DNA of 64,000 bases from assembly GCA_937876245.1 (NCBI GenBank), contig CALEGP010000023.1, positions 20,106 through 84,105 of the forward strand, written 5' to 3'. A model generated the notes under the pieces. That model was given only the letters and a program-made list of their open reading frames with translations. It was not told the DNA's origin and made no database searches. Below, piece by piece: positions 17,236-26,354 of the stretch (its first letter is position 1; each line of letters begins with the position of its first letter). Origin of the DNA: an uncultured Actinomycetes bacterium. GTDB lineage: Bacteria > Actinomycetota > Actinomycetes > Nanopelagicales > Nanopelagicaceae. The translations under genes and the position numbers were made by a program.

Positions 17236-18512
17236 TAGCTACCGTGATCCCAAGAGTTTAAGTAGATCTCTTGAGCTGGAGTTAATTTATCAATTGTGGA
17301 TCCCATGCTCTCTAATTTCAACTTAGCAACTTCCTTGTCAATCTCTGTCGGAACGTCATGTAAACCTGCGCCTAGGGACTCTGCTGCCTTCAGTAAATAT
17401 TCAGCTGTTAGGGCTTGATCGGAAAATGACATATCCATAACAGATGCCGGGTGGCCCTCAGCCGCCCCAAGATTTACTAGTCGGCCTTCTGCAAGTAGAA
17501 GAATGCGACGGCCATCAGCCATAACATATTCATCAGTCTGGTGGCGCATTTTTGCATTCTTTGATTTGGCATTGTGTTCAAGCCAGGCAACATCAATTTC
17601 GATATCAAAGTGACCGGCATTAGAGAGAATAGCGCCATCTTTCATGACTTTGAAATGCTCTTCACGAAGTACGTCGCGGTTTCCAGTTACTGTTACATAA
17701 ATATCACCGTACTTGGCGGCTTCAGTCATAGGCATAACTCGGTATCCCTGCATTAACGCATCTAAAGCTTTGGTTGGGTCAATCTCAGTAACAATAACAT
17801 CGGCACCCATTCCTTTTGCGCGCTCAGCAACGCCCTTACCGCAATATCCAAATCCGGCAACAACAAAGGTTTTCCCGGCAATAAGTGAATTTGTTGAACG
17901 GAAGATTGCATCCAGTGTTGACTGGCCCGTACCAAAGCGGTTATCAAACATGTGTTTTGTGTCTGTGTCATTGACGGCAATCATTGGAAATTTTAAAGCG
18001 CCATCTTTGGCCATCTGACTAAGGCGGATAACTCCGGTTGTTGTCTCTTCACAACCGCCGATGATTCCATCAATAAGTTCGGTTCGAGTTGTGTGCAGGG
18101 TATTGACTAAATCACAACCATCATCAAAAACTAGGTGGGGTTTGATATCTAGCGCGGCATTAATATGCGAATAATATCCATCTCGATCAACTGCATTGCG
18201 AGCAAAAACGCTTATGCCATATTCATGAACAAGAGCTGCTGCCGTGTCATCCTGAGTAGAAAGTGGGTTTGAAGCACATAGCGCTAGCTCAGCTCCACCG
18301 GCTTTGAGAGCGCGCATTAAATTCGCTGTTTCGGTCGTGACATGCATACAAGCAGAAATACGAATTCCTTTAAATGGTTGCTCTTTGGCAAAGCGCTCTC
18401 GTATTTGTGCCAAGACCGGCATATTCCGTTCCGCCCATTCAATTTTCTTCTTTCCTTCTGCCACAAGTGCAGCATTTGCAATATCGTGCTTTACCGCAGT
18501 TTCAACGCTCAC
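17235..18512 (-). CDS. ahcY: adenosylhomocysteinase (S-adenosylhomocysteine hydrolase)
   Basis: The enzyme reversibly splits S-adenosylhomocysteine into adenosine and homocysteine with bound NAD, clearing the product inhibitor of methyltransferases. Seen: ISACMHVTTETANL near 51-64, the NAD-binding Rossmann motif VVAGFGYCGKGVAERAKGMG, SNAGHFDIEID, and the C-terminal LYLNSWDHG-like end. At 425 residues it is the shorter form, lacking the insert of about 40 residues found in many bacterial enzymes. It lies 61 bases downstream of the manB gene and one base overlaps mtrA. Confidence 0.97.
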   Translation of the reverse strand: MSVETAVKHDIANAALVAEGKKKIEWAERNMPVLAQIRERFAKEQPFKGIRISACMHVTTETANLMRALKAGGAELALCASNPLSTQDDTAAALVHEYGISVFARNAVDRDGYYSHINAALDIKPHLVFDDGCDLVNTLHTTRTELIDGIIGGCEETTTGVIRLSQMAKDGALKFPMIAVNDTDTKHMFDNRFGTGQSTLDAIFRSTNSLIAGKTFVVAGFGYCGKGVAERAKGMGADVIVTEIDPTKALDALMQGYRVMPMTEAAKYGDIYVTVTGNRDVLREEHFKVMKDGAILSNAGHFDIEIDVAWLEHNAKSKNAKMRHQTDEYVMADGRRILLLAEGRLVNLGAAEGHPASVMDMSFSDQALTAEYLLKAAESLGAGLHDVPTEIDKEVAKLKLESMGSTIDKLTPAQEIYLNSWDHGS

Positions 18513-18573
18513 AAATAACTCCTGTTTATAATTCGAATGAGAGGCTTCTCGTATTTATGTATAGGAAGCTAGG

Positions 18574-19965
18574 TTATCGCTTAGCCCTGATGATTGCGAG
18601 TAGGGCGTCGCGGGCTTTGATCATCTGAGCCTCCGTATCGCCCTCGACATTTAATCTAAGTAGTGGTTCAGTGTTAGAGGCCCGAACGTTAAACCAATAC
18701 TTCGGCCCAGAAAGCGTAATTCCATCTAAATCATCTACTTCAAATCCCTTACCGTCGGGGCCGTACTTGGCAAGTATTGCCTCAATTGTTGCAGGTATAT
18801 TTTTCACTTCGGAATTTATCTCACCACTGGTGACGTAACGGCTCAGTGGTTTCAGTAGTTCAGAGAGCGAGCTATCGGTCGCCGCTAAGTCGGTAAGTGC
18901 AAATAGTGCAGCCAACATTCCAGAATCCGCTCGCCAGAAGTCTGAAAAATAGAAATGTCCCGAATGCTCCCCACCGAATATCGCACCCGAATCTGCCATC
19001 ATCTTCTTAATAAAAGAATGTCCAACTCGTGAACGAAGTGGACTGCCACCATTTTCTAAAATTATCTCAGGGACTGCTTTTGAGGAAATCAAGTTGTAGA
19101 TAATTGTCGATCCTGGCTTGCGCTTTAATTCACGAATTGCGATGAGCGAAGTCAGTGTAGATGGATTTACTAGAGCGCCTTTCTCGTCAATCAAAAAACA
19201 TCTGTCAGCGTCGCCATCAAAGGCCAATCCAATATCTGCTTTCTCTTTAAGTACCCTTTTCTGAAGATCGCGTAAGTTCTTTGAGTCAATTGGATTTGCT
19301 TCATGGTTTGGAAAATTTCCATCAAGCTCAAAGTACATGGGAATTACTTCCACATTCAAGTGTTCCATAACCGCTGGAGCGGTATAGCCAGCCATGCCAT
19401 TGCCGGCATCAATAACCACTTTTAACCTACGTGCTGCACTCTTTTCGCCGTTGATTTCAGGAAATAGTGAAATCAAAAAGTTTACGTAATTCTGAAGAAG
19501 GTTACGTTTACTTTCAACGCCGACCGGTCGGTTTGTGATCGGCATTCCATCAAGCAGTAATTGCTTAATCCGACCTAATCCAGAATCTTGACCGATAGGC
19601 ACAGCCCCGCTCTTACATAATTTCATTCCATTATATGTCGCAGGATTATGACTTGCCGTGAGCATGGCACCTGGCAGATTCAATTCTCCTGAAGCGAAGT
19701 ACAACATATCCGTCGAAGCTAATCCTATTCGGATTACATCCATACCTTGCGAAGTTGCGCCGTCGGAAAAAGCAGTTGCTAAGAGCGGTGAGGACTCACG
19801 CATATCCTCGCCAATAATTATTGTTGAAGGTTCGCGTTCGCCTTGGAGAAAGGTCGCATATGCACCGCCCAACGCAAAAGCAAAATCTGGAGTTAATTGT
19901 GAATCTACCAGGCCCCGAATATCGTAAGCTTTAATTACTGAATCTAAATAATCACCACTAAACAT
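18574..19965 (-). CDS. manB: phosphomannomutase/phosphoglucomutase
   Basis: This 463-residue alpha-D-phosphohexomutase interconverts mannose-6-P (or glucose-6-P) and the 1-phosphate. The catalytic serine is Ser105 in TASHNPATYNGMK, the metal loop is FDGDADRC, the sugar-binding loop is GGEHSGH, and the phosphate-binding loop is RASNTEPLLRL near the end. Together with the nucleotidyltransferase at 25.3 kb it can supply GDP-mannose-like donors for envelope glycans. Position corresponds to Rv3257c. Confidence 0.94.
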   Translation of the reverse strand: MFSGDYLDSVIKAYDIRGLVDSQLTPDFAFALGGAYATFLQGEREPSTIIIGEDMRESSPLLATAFSDGATSQGMDVIRIGLASTDMLYFASGELNLPGAMLTASHNPATYNGMKLCKSGAVPIGQDSGLGRIKQLLLDGMPITNRPVGVESKRNLLQNYVNFLISLFPEINGEKSAARRLKVVIDAGNGMAGYTAPAVMEHLNVEVIPMYFELDGNFPNHEANPIDSKNLRDLQKRVLKEKADIGLAFDGDADRCFLIDEKGALVNPSTLTSLIAIRELKRKPGSTIIYNLISSKAVPEIILENGGSPLRSRVGHSFIKKMMADSGAIFGGEHSGHFYFSDFWRADSGMLAALFALTDLAATDSSLSELLKPLSRYVTSGEINSEVKNIPATIEAILAKYGPDGKGFEVDDLDGITLSGPKYWFNVRASNTEPLLRLNVEGDTEAQMIKARDALLAIIRAKR

Positions 19966-19979
19966 GACGCTAATCTAAC

Positions 19980-20351
19980 TTAATTTGGGATAGCTCGAAG
20001 GTGGCCTCTGCGCCCAATTTCTAAAGGTAATAGTTCATCGCCACTTTGATCTGGCGTAATTTGCCGTGAACCAACCTCGCGGACCGCATCTGCAATAGCC
20101 ATGAGATCGTCATCAGAAGGCCCATTAGTTTGTGATTCGACTTCTTGTTTAATAACAGTCCATCCAACAGGCGCGCTCATGCGCAAACTATGTTGATCAC
20201 AAAGATCATATGCGTGTGGCTCTGAAAAAGTTGCTAATGGTCCAAGCACAGCAGTTGAGTCAGCGTAAATATAAGTGAGAGTTTTTGATGAAAGATTGCG
20301 ACAACCAACCCGGGAGCATAGGCGGCCGGTTCGAGGTTGAGGGCGTGTCAT
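19980..20351 (-). CDS. DUF3499 family protein
   Basis: The 123-residue protein starts with a small cysteine-containing module (RLCSRVGCRN, later YDLCDQHSLRM) typical of actinobacterial DUF3499, probably a zinc-binding fold by its Cys/His pattern. The C-terminal half is acidic then basic (GRRGHLRAIPN). Function is not known. It lies 14 bases upstream of manB, as its homologue Rv3258c does. Confidence 0.85.
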   Translation of the reverse strand: MTRPQPRTGRLCSRVGCRNLSSKTLTYIYADSTAVLGPLATFSEPHAYDLCDQHSLRMSAPVGWTVIKQEVESQTNGPSDDDLMAIADAVREVGSRQITPDQSGDELLPLEIGRRGHLRAIPN

Positions 20352-20391
20352 ACCTATGAGGTTATCGCGCTAAAGGGGGAAAGGTTGGGAT

Positions 20392-21711
20392 TTACTCGCG
20401 TGTGATAACACGGGCGTCAGCGCTAGGAATTGCTGCACTTTCCAGCTGAGACCCTGGCATCAATGGCAAGAAACTAAAACCATACTGTTCCTTAAAAATT
20501 GCCCCTCCATAAATACCCTTGTCCTGGGCGCTAAAAGTTACCCTAACTACCCCACTTCTGGGACGCCAAACTGCGAGGCCTTTGCCTTGAATAAACTTGT
20601 TGTGAATCTTTCGTCTCGTATCCACCCACTCAACATCAACTCCAACATTCTTCCCTTGAAAAACTACATCGGGTCGAAGGCCTCCAAGATAAAGAGTTAA
20701 GTCTCCGATTTCTTTGACACTGGTGGACCAGGAAAAATCATTCGTTCCATTATTCGCTCCCGAACTCATAACTGCGGCAACAATCGGGCGATCAGAGGTC
20801 AAGAGCAGAACGAAGTTACGTGATCTAAGTATCGGTTTAAAGGAAATATCTAGAACTTGGCTCGCCGCCACATTCAAATTGTCGAGCCCGACTGGGATAA
20901 AACTGCCATCAGTTGAAACTAATTTGGCTTGAACTTTCGCCTCCACTTTACCGGGCACCAAGATCCGCAATTTTTGCCGGGCGGTGCCATTGCTCAAAGC
21001 AACATTGCTGACCGCCGGAATAACTACAAGATTCGCTGGATCTGCGCTCTGAGATACGAATTCTGATCCTAAGGATTTGAGTCCACGTTGGCGTTGATCA
21101 TGCATGAAGATAGTTGCTCGTCCTGATCTAGTAATCGCATGAATAACTATTGAATTTTCTCCAGGCGCCAAAGTATCTAAGTAAATTCGCTTACTTGAAT
21201 TTTGAAAAATTCTCTTAGTCACTACAGATGGCATTGCAGTAGACGTATAAACAACCAAATCAACGATTGAAGCGCCTAAGCCACTGTTAATAATTTGTAG
21301 AGAGGCGCGACTTGTAACTGCGCCAGATCCACCAACGAACCATTGATTACCCTTGCTGATCGAGCAAGCGACGGTAGCCAAAGTCCGAGATTTAGTCCTA
21401 GTGACATTTATCGAAGTTGAGCTTGCTCCTTCAACTAAAACTGGCTTGGCCGACAGATAGTGCGAGCTCTTAGCGGGAGAAATATTCCCTTTTTTATTTG
21501 GAATCTGCCGAACTAGCGTCTTGGAAGAGGGCAGAACAGATGTAGAGGAAGCATCACTCAGATTCGCTGGACACAGTGTTGCTGGATAATTTTGAACTGC
21601 ACGGATTCTAGAATTCTCGGGGCCGGCAATAATGACCATCAAAGTTGAGGTCAATAGAACACCGATTGCCACAATAATGCGGATATTTGCGCCCCTAATA
21701 ACCGAAATCAT
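20392..21711 (-). CDS. DUF5719 family secreted or membrane-anchored protein
   Basis: The 439-residue protein has one N-terminal membrane helix (about 10-29) and then a long beta-rich extracytoplasmic domain with repeated hydrophobic strands, as in the actinobacterial DUF5719 family, which sits beside the large membrane glycosyltransferase. Its start overlaps the end of that gene by 4 bases, suggesting joint work on cell-envelope glycans. Function is inferred from context only. Confidence 0.8.
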   Translation of the reverse strand: MISVIRGANIRIIVAIGVLLTSTLMVIIAGPENSRIRAVQNYPATLCPANLSDASSTSVLPSSKTLVRQIPNKKGNISPAKSSHYLSAKPVLVEGASSTSINVTRTKSRTLATVACSISKGNQWFVGGSGAVTSRASLQIINSGLGASIVDLVVYTSTAMPSVVTKRIFQNSSKRIYLDTLAPGENSIVIHAITRSGRATIFMHDQRQRGLKSLGSEFVSQSADPANLVVIPAVSNVALSNGTARQKLRILVPGKVEAKVQAKLVSTDGSFIPVGLDNLNVAASQVLDISFKPILRSRNFVLLLTSDRPIVAAVMSSGANNGTNDFSWSTSVKEIGDLTLYLGGLRPDVVFQGKNVGVDVEWVDTRRKIHNKFIQGKGLAVWRPRSGVVRVTFSAQDKGIYGGAIFKEQYGFSFLPLMPGSQLESAAIPSADARVITRE

Positions 21712-24700
21712 GCGAGCTCCTCGACTGGAACTTCTTTTCGTCGCCGTCCCGCAGGGAGAGAAAGAACTATTACTACAATTAATGAAATCAACTGCATCGA
21801 AATCAACGCTCTGCGTCTAGTTCCATCGTGCAGTAATGTTATTGAACCTCTTTCTTGAACTTCAAAAGACGGCATTCCAAGCTCTGATTGAGCTAATTTG
21901 ACGTCATTGCCATTTACAATTAATTTCCAACCGCTGTTAAATTTTTCTGCAAGCGTTATGACTCCTGGAGTTTGCAACTCATCAATTGCACCAACATTGC
22001 TCGAATTTAGTCCGGCTATTTTACCGGCTGCATCCACCACGGAAACTCGAGGGCGGCTACCTGCAACCTGCCAAATAATTCCAGAGCGGGTCGCCGAATT
22101 TCTACTGAATCCCCCGATGCCATCGATGGTACGAACAACGCCATCATCTGCAGGATTCCTCAGAAAAACATATCCAATGCCATAGGCACCCAGAACCTTG
22201 TTTGACTCAAGCCCAACACCGCTAACCAAATCATCAATCGCAATTCTGATTTGTTTAGGCATCGCCACCGCTACATCAGCATCCCCAATCTCTAAATCAG
22301 ATCCCCTGGTGATGAAATAAACTAATTGATTGCCAGACCTTTTTAAAACTAAGGTTTTCGGTCTCTCCGGAATGTTGCTTAGCGAGGCGATAAATGGTGG
22401 TACGACCGCTACTTTTTCACTGCCCACCAATGAGTGGGAACCCCCTGTAATAGCCCAAGTGCTCATAACAAAAACCGAAGAAGAAGCAAATACAGCAGTA
22501 GTGACTAAAATCCAATGTCGCAAGCCAAGTTTAGAGTTCCTTAGATTTTCAATCATGTTGGATGCGAGCGTTAGCGCTGGAATTAGAATCAATACCTCGA
22601 TAAAAATAATTAGACTTCCAGTCCAAATATTCCCATTACTTCCATGCCCAACGACATTAATTTGTGAAATTAGTACTGAAAACGAAAGCACTCCAACGGC
22701 TAAGCTTGATTGAATTGCATATTTCTTGCTGAATAATGTGAGCAGTAGAAAAACAATGAACGGTGTCATAATCCAGACTGGAACTCCTGTGTCACCACCC
22801 GGATTGAGCGAAAGAATGCTTAGGAGCGATCCCCCTGTAAGAGGAAGTCCCGGTTCCAAAAAGATCTGTGTTGGGTGAATTACTAAAGAGGCAGACCAGG
22901 GGGCATTTAGCAGGCCTGGCAAGAGCAAAAGTGTAATGATTTTTCTAATACGGGAATTGCTTGTAGCCACACCAAAGTTAATAGCGCCTGCTTCTTTAAT
23001 TTTATCTTTCTTCTTGAAGACTTCAACACCAAGGTAGACCAAGAAAAATAACGTCCAAGCAATTAAAAAGAGTGGAGAAAACGCAGCCAAAATAGCAGTC
23101 AAAATCGACATGCCGTAAATTTTGCGCCAGCTCATCAAATTAATTTCGCCTAACTTAGAAGCAAGTGCCAGAAAGCCCGGAGCGAGTACCGCTATTACGA
23201 GAGTTCCAAGTCGGCCTTGATTTATGCTGTTCCATATTGCAGGAGACATCGCGTACAGGATTCCGCCGGCGACTGCAAAATGATTTCCCAAGCCGCTACT
23301 TTTGGCGCTTCGGTACATAACATAGAACGCAAGCGGCGGAGTAAATAAAAATATTAGCGAAATAAAGAGCCATACTTTTCCAAAAGTAATGGCGGAAAAT
23401 CCCGCGACCAAAGCAACCCAAGGCGGCATTGGCGCCGTAGATCCCATTCCAACAAGATGCCAAGATTCGCTGTACTTAGCTATCAAATCCATAGCACCAC
23501 CTGGAGATACCGCAAGTGCGCCGCCGCTTATAGTGCCAAATCTATTTCTAGAAGCTATGACTGAAATTAAAAAAATTGAGACCATTCCGATTAGTAGTGG
23601 TCGATTACGAATTGTTCGCCATAGAGAGGTCTGCGATGTGAAAGTAATGTCCTGGTCGTCAAAACTCTCATCGATGACGCCAATATCTGCGTAACTAATG
23701 AAATCGGAAAAAGTTTCTTCCTGATAGACATTATCAGATTTGTCAGACTGGTAATTATGACCCTTGAAAAAATTCCTAATTGAATACTTTCCTTGCGTGA
23801 AGGCCATGCGGACCTGGATGCCAACTGGAGGAATAAATTCTCGAACGACTCTTGGCGGAAGTAGCCGCTTTTGTTTGCGCCACTTTCTTGCTCGGATTAA
23901 TTCTCTAGGCTTAATAATCAAAAGCCCCACTGCGGCGATTTCGTCAGCAGCATATCCGGGAAGTTTGGCTAATAAATATCCGCTGGCCCTCAAGGTTGCA
24001 CTTCCCACGATTTGGATTGCAATCCAAGGCAAGAGCCACCAAGAAGAATTTGCCATTAAAACAAATGCTGCATTCTTTCTATCTAAAAGTCTTGGGCGAT
24101 GTAAAAATGCCTCTTCTACATCGACGCTTCGACGTTCCGAGGCTGATGCTTCTGCGTGATAAACCAATGCGGAAGGAGCCGTAACTACCGAGAAACCTGC
24201 GACTCTGGCGCGCCAGCCAAGATCAACATCATCTCTAAACAGTGCGAGGTTTGGATCAAGCCCACCTAGATCCTCAAAAATTTGTCGGCGTGCCAACATT
24301 GCAGCTGTACTTACTGCTAACACTTCAGTTGATTGATCAAATTGGCCTTGATCATGTTCTCGCGGATCTAGGCCAGTCCACCTTGCGCCATTTCCTGCAA
24401 CGCTAATTCCTATTTCGAGTAAATGCCGACGGTTATACCAACCTAGAAGTTTTGGTCCAACAAATGCAATTTGAGGTTTCTCGGACAAAGCCTCTATCAA
24501 TATTTGTAGAGCGCCCTTGTCCGGAGCGCAGTCATCATGAAGAATCCAAATTAGCTCTTCAGCATCACTGCTCACTAGTTTTTTTATAGATCCAAGTGCC
24601 AGCGCAATAGCATCGCCAAAACCATCATTACGATTAGCTTTTAGGACAGTTATTCCAGCGGCAATTAACATTTTTACCGAGCTATCAGTCGATCCCGTAT

Positions 24701-24821
24701 CAACCGCCATGATTCGATCGATTGGTCTGGTTTGCGAGGAAAGAGCCGCGATAGCTTCAGGTAGCCAAGACGCCCCATCGTGCGAAACTAATATCGCAGT
24801 TACAAAGAATTTTTCGGCCAC
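21708..24821 (-). CDS. large membrane glycosyltransferase, family 2
   Basis: This 1037-residue protein begins at GTG 24821. Residues 1-270 are a GT-A glycosyltransferase family 2 domain (VTAILVSHDGASWLPEAIAA, MAVDTGSTDSS, the acidic motif ILHDDCAPD, and FRDDVDLGWRARVAGF). After that come about 12 to 14 membrane helices and a large extracytoplasmic C-terminal part. The likely job is transfer of a sugar from a nucleotide or lipid donor to an envelope acceptor. The gene is joined by overlap to the DUF5719 gene. Acceptor and sugar are unknown. Confidence 0.9.
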   Translation of the reverse strand: MAEKFFVTAILVSHDGASWLPEAIAALSSQTRPIDRIMAVDTGSTDSSVKMLIAAGITVLKANRNDGFGDAIALALGSIKKLVSSDAEELIWILHDDCAPDKGALQILIEALSEKPQIAFVGPKLLGWYNRRHLLEIGISVAGNGARWTGLDPREHDQGQFDQSTEVLAVSTAAMLARRQIFEDLGGLDPNLALFRDDVDLGWRARVAGFSVVTAPSALVYHAEASASERRSVDVEEAFLHRPRLLDRKNAAFVLMANSSWWLLPWIAIQIVGSATLRASGYLLAKLPGYAADEIAAVGLLIIKPRELIRARKWRKQKRLLPPRVVREFIPPVGIQVRMAFTQGKYSIRNFFKGHNYQSDKSDNVYQEETFSDFISYADIGVIDESFDDQDITFTSQTSLWRTIRNRPLLIGMVSIFLISVIASRNRFGTISGGALAVSPGGAMDLIAKYSESWHLVGMGSTAPMPPWVALVAGFSAITFGKVWLFISLIFLFTPPLAFYVMYRSAKSSGLGNHFAVAGGILYAMSPAIWNSINQGRLGTLVIAVLAPGFLALASKLGEINLMSWRKIYGMSILTAILAAFSPLFLIAWTLFFLVYLGVEVFKKKDKIKEAGAINFGVATSNSRIRKIITLLLLPGLLNAPWSASLVIHPTQIFLEPGLPLTGGSLLSILSLNPGGDTGVPVWIMTPFIVFLLLTLFSKKYAIQSSLAVGVLSFSVLISQINVVGHGSNGNIWTGSLIIFIEVLILIPALTLASNMIENLRNSKLGLRHWILVTTAVFASSSVFVMSTWAITGGSHSLVGSEKVAVVPPFIASLSNIPERPKTLVLKRSGNQLVYFITRGSDLEIGDADVAVAMPKQIRIAIDDLVSGVGLESNKVLGAYGIGYVFLRNPADDGVVRTIDGIGGFSRNSATRSGIIWQVAGSRPRVSVVDAAGKIAGLNSSNVGAIDELQTPGVITLAEKFNSGWKLIVNGNDVKLAQSELGMPSFEVQERGSITLLHDGTRRRALISMQLISLIVVIVLSLPAGRRRKEVPVEELA

Positions 24822-24866
24822 GAGTTAATCCCTGACTAATATGCTAAAAATAGCGAAAAATATAGG

Positions 24867-25139
24867 TTAAGCCGTGCGGCGTTTTAGGCGACGGCGTTCG
24901 CGTTCAGAAAGCCCTCCCCAAATACCAAACCGCTCATCATGTCCTAGCGCGTATTCCAAACATTCGCCACGCACATCACAAGATAGACAAACCCGCTTGG
25001 CTTCTCGGGTTGATCCACCTTTTTCTGGGAAGAATGCTTCAGGGTCAGTCTGGGCACATAAGGCACGCTCTTGCCAGGAAAGTTCGACTATATCGCCGTT
25101 GATTACGCCTTCAATCTCTACTGGGCGTGGATCGCTCAT
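24867..25139 (-). CDS. whiB2: WhiB2/WhmD-type regulator
   Basis: Starting at ATG 25139, with AAGGAG seven bases upstream, the protein has 90 residues. Iron-sulfur ligands are Cys28, Cys51, Cys54 and Cys60; the GIWGG turn and the basic ERERRRLKRRTA tail follow. The WQERALCAQTDPEAFFPEKG block is typical of WhiB2/WhmD (Streptomyces WhiB), which works with WhiA in cell division and septation. The longer frame to 25166 adds nine residues and is less likely. A perfect palindrome lies at 25194-25207 in its promoter region. Confidence 0.93.
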   Translation of the reverse strand: MSDPRPVEIEGVINGDIVELSWQERALCAQTDPEAFFPEKGGSTREAKRVCLSCDVRGECLEYALGHDERFGIWGGLSERERRRLKRRTA

Positions 25140-25193
25140 GCGGTACTCCTTCAAACTTTTAGCCACCCGGGCGGGGCGGGGTTAATAAGAGAA

Positions 25194-25207
25194 TTACACG
25201 CGTGTAA
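25194..25207. promoter_or_regulatory. perfect palindrome TTACACGCGTGTAA, BldD-box-like
   Basis: The 14-base palindrome fits the published Streptomyces BldD box form TNAC-N6-GTNA, and whiB is a known BldD target there. It lies 55-68 bases upstream of the whiB2 start. No bldD gene is in the window, so the regulator is inferred. Confidence 0.55.
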
Positions 25208-25332
25208 CTCGATTAAGTCAAGCCCAGGGGGACCTTATTTTCCTATTTTTAGGCTCAAAATATAAAATTTTCTTAGATTTTCGTATTTACGGAGTCTTTT
25301 TCAAGGATTGGGAACTCAAAGAACGCAAAAAC

Positions 25333-26322
25333 TCAAAACCCGAAATAAATTCCTTCGGCGATAAAACTTGCCGGGACTTCGTAATTATCTGAAACAAAGC
25401 AATTTGTGAGCTTGGCCCCAGCCCCTATTACGCACCCAGCCCCTATTACGCACCCGGATACTAAAGCATCGGCTCGAACGATTGACTCTCTGCCAATCAC
25501 GCTACCACCGGAAATTGTTGCGTTCGGTGCAATAGAAGAGCCTTCGAGCGCTAAGTATGCCTCTCCTGATTTACTGCCTTTCTGTATTGGCGTAGCAGGA
25601 GAATATATTTCACCAGAAATTAAGTCTTGCGAAGCTTTTAAGAGTGCTGCTGGCGTTCCAATATCCAACCAGTATGCAGAGTCGATATATCCAAATACTT
25701 TGGCGCCGTTTTTTAACAGAGACGGAAAAGTTTCACGTTCAACGCTGACTATCTCTCCAGAAGGAATCTTGGTAATTACTTCTCGGTTAAATATGTAACA
25801 ACCTGCATTAATTATATTTGTTGGTGGATTTTCCATTTTTTCATTAAATGCAAATACTTTTCCAGAACTTTCTAATTCGACAGCGCCAAATGCACGAGCG
25901 TCCGCCACTTGCGTTAAATAAAGCGTGACATCGGCGCCCTTAAGTTCGTGGAATTTAAACTGACCGTCGAGATCATGCCCACTTAAAACATCGCCGTTAA
26001 AAACGGCTACTGGTCCACTTCCGGAAAGCATCTGCGCAGCATTGCTTATTGCGCCACCAGTTCCAAGCGCCACCTCTTCGAGAGCGTACTTAATCGAAAT
26101 TCCGAAATCTCTGCCATCGCCAAAATAAGGTTGAAATAATTCAGCCTTAAAAGAGGTGGCTAGAACTATCTCGTCGATGCCAGCGTCGCGTGCTTTTAGA
26201 ATTTGGTGTTCAGTAAATGGGACGCCTGCTACCTGGAGCATTGGCTTAGGAGTGTGATTAGTCAGTGGTTGGAGTCTTGTTCCACGGCCACCGACCAGAA
26301 GAATTGCACTTCTTTTACTCAT
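25333..26322 (-). CDS. sugar-phosphate nucleotidyltransferase (mannose-1-phosphate guanylyltransferase-like)
   Basis: The 329-residue enzyme has the nucleotidyltransferase signature AILLVGGRGTRLQPLT at the N-terminus, FNGDVLSG with the metal-binding Asp near residue 111, and a C-terminal left-handed beta-helix made of hexapeptides (from about 255). It would make an NDP-sugar, probably GDP-mannose by synteny with Rv3264c and the presence of manB; glucose-1-P specificity cannot be excluded. The beta-helix contains an exact 18-base tandem duplication that adds one hexapeptide. It ends upstream of a 166-base spacer before whiB2. Confidence 0.88.
   Translation of the reverse strand: MSKRSAILLVGGRGTRLQPLTNHTPKPMLQVAGVPFTEHQILKARDAGIDEIVLATSFKAELFQPYFGDGRDFGISIKYALEEVALGTGGAISNAAQMLSGSGPVAVFNGDVLSGHDLDGQFKFHELKGADVTLYLTQVADARAFGAVELESSGKVFAFNEKMENPPTNIINAGCYIFNREVITKIPSGEIVSVERETFPSLLKNGAKVFGYIDSAYWLDIGTPAALLKASQDLISGEIYSPATPIQKGSKSGEAYLALEGSSIAPNATISGGSVIGRESIVRADALVSGCVIGAGCVIGAGAKLTNCFVSDNYEVPASFIAEGIYFGF
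25419..25454. repeat. two exact 18-base tandem copies in the nucleotidyltransferase gene
   Basis: The unit CAGCCCCTATTACGCACC is present twice, at 25419-25436 and 25437-25454. On the coding strand each copy encodes the hexapeptide GAGCVI or its frame, that is, one strand of the left-handed beta-helix. Confidence 0.95.
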
Positions 26323-26354
26323 GCAGTCATCATCTAATTACAGTGACCAGCCGA

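Noticed and set aside
18513..18573. Possible SAH or SAM riboswitch before ahcY
   Set aside because: Only 61 bases lie between manB and ahcY and no such fold is visible.
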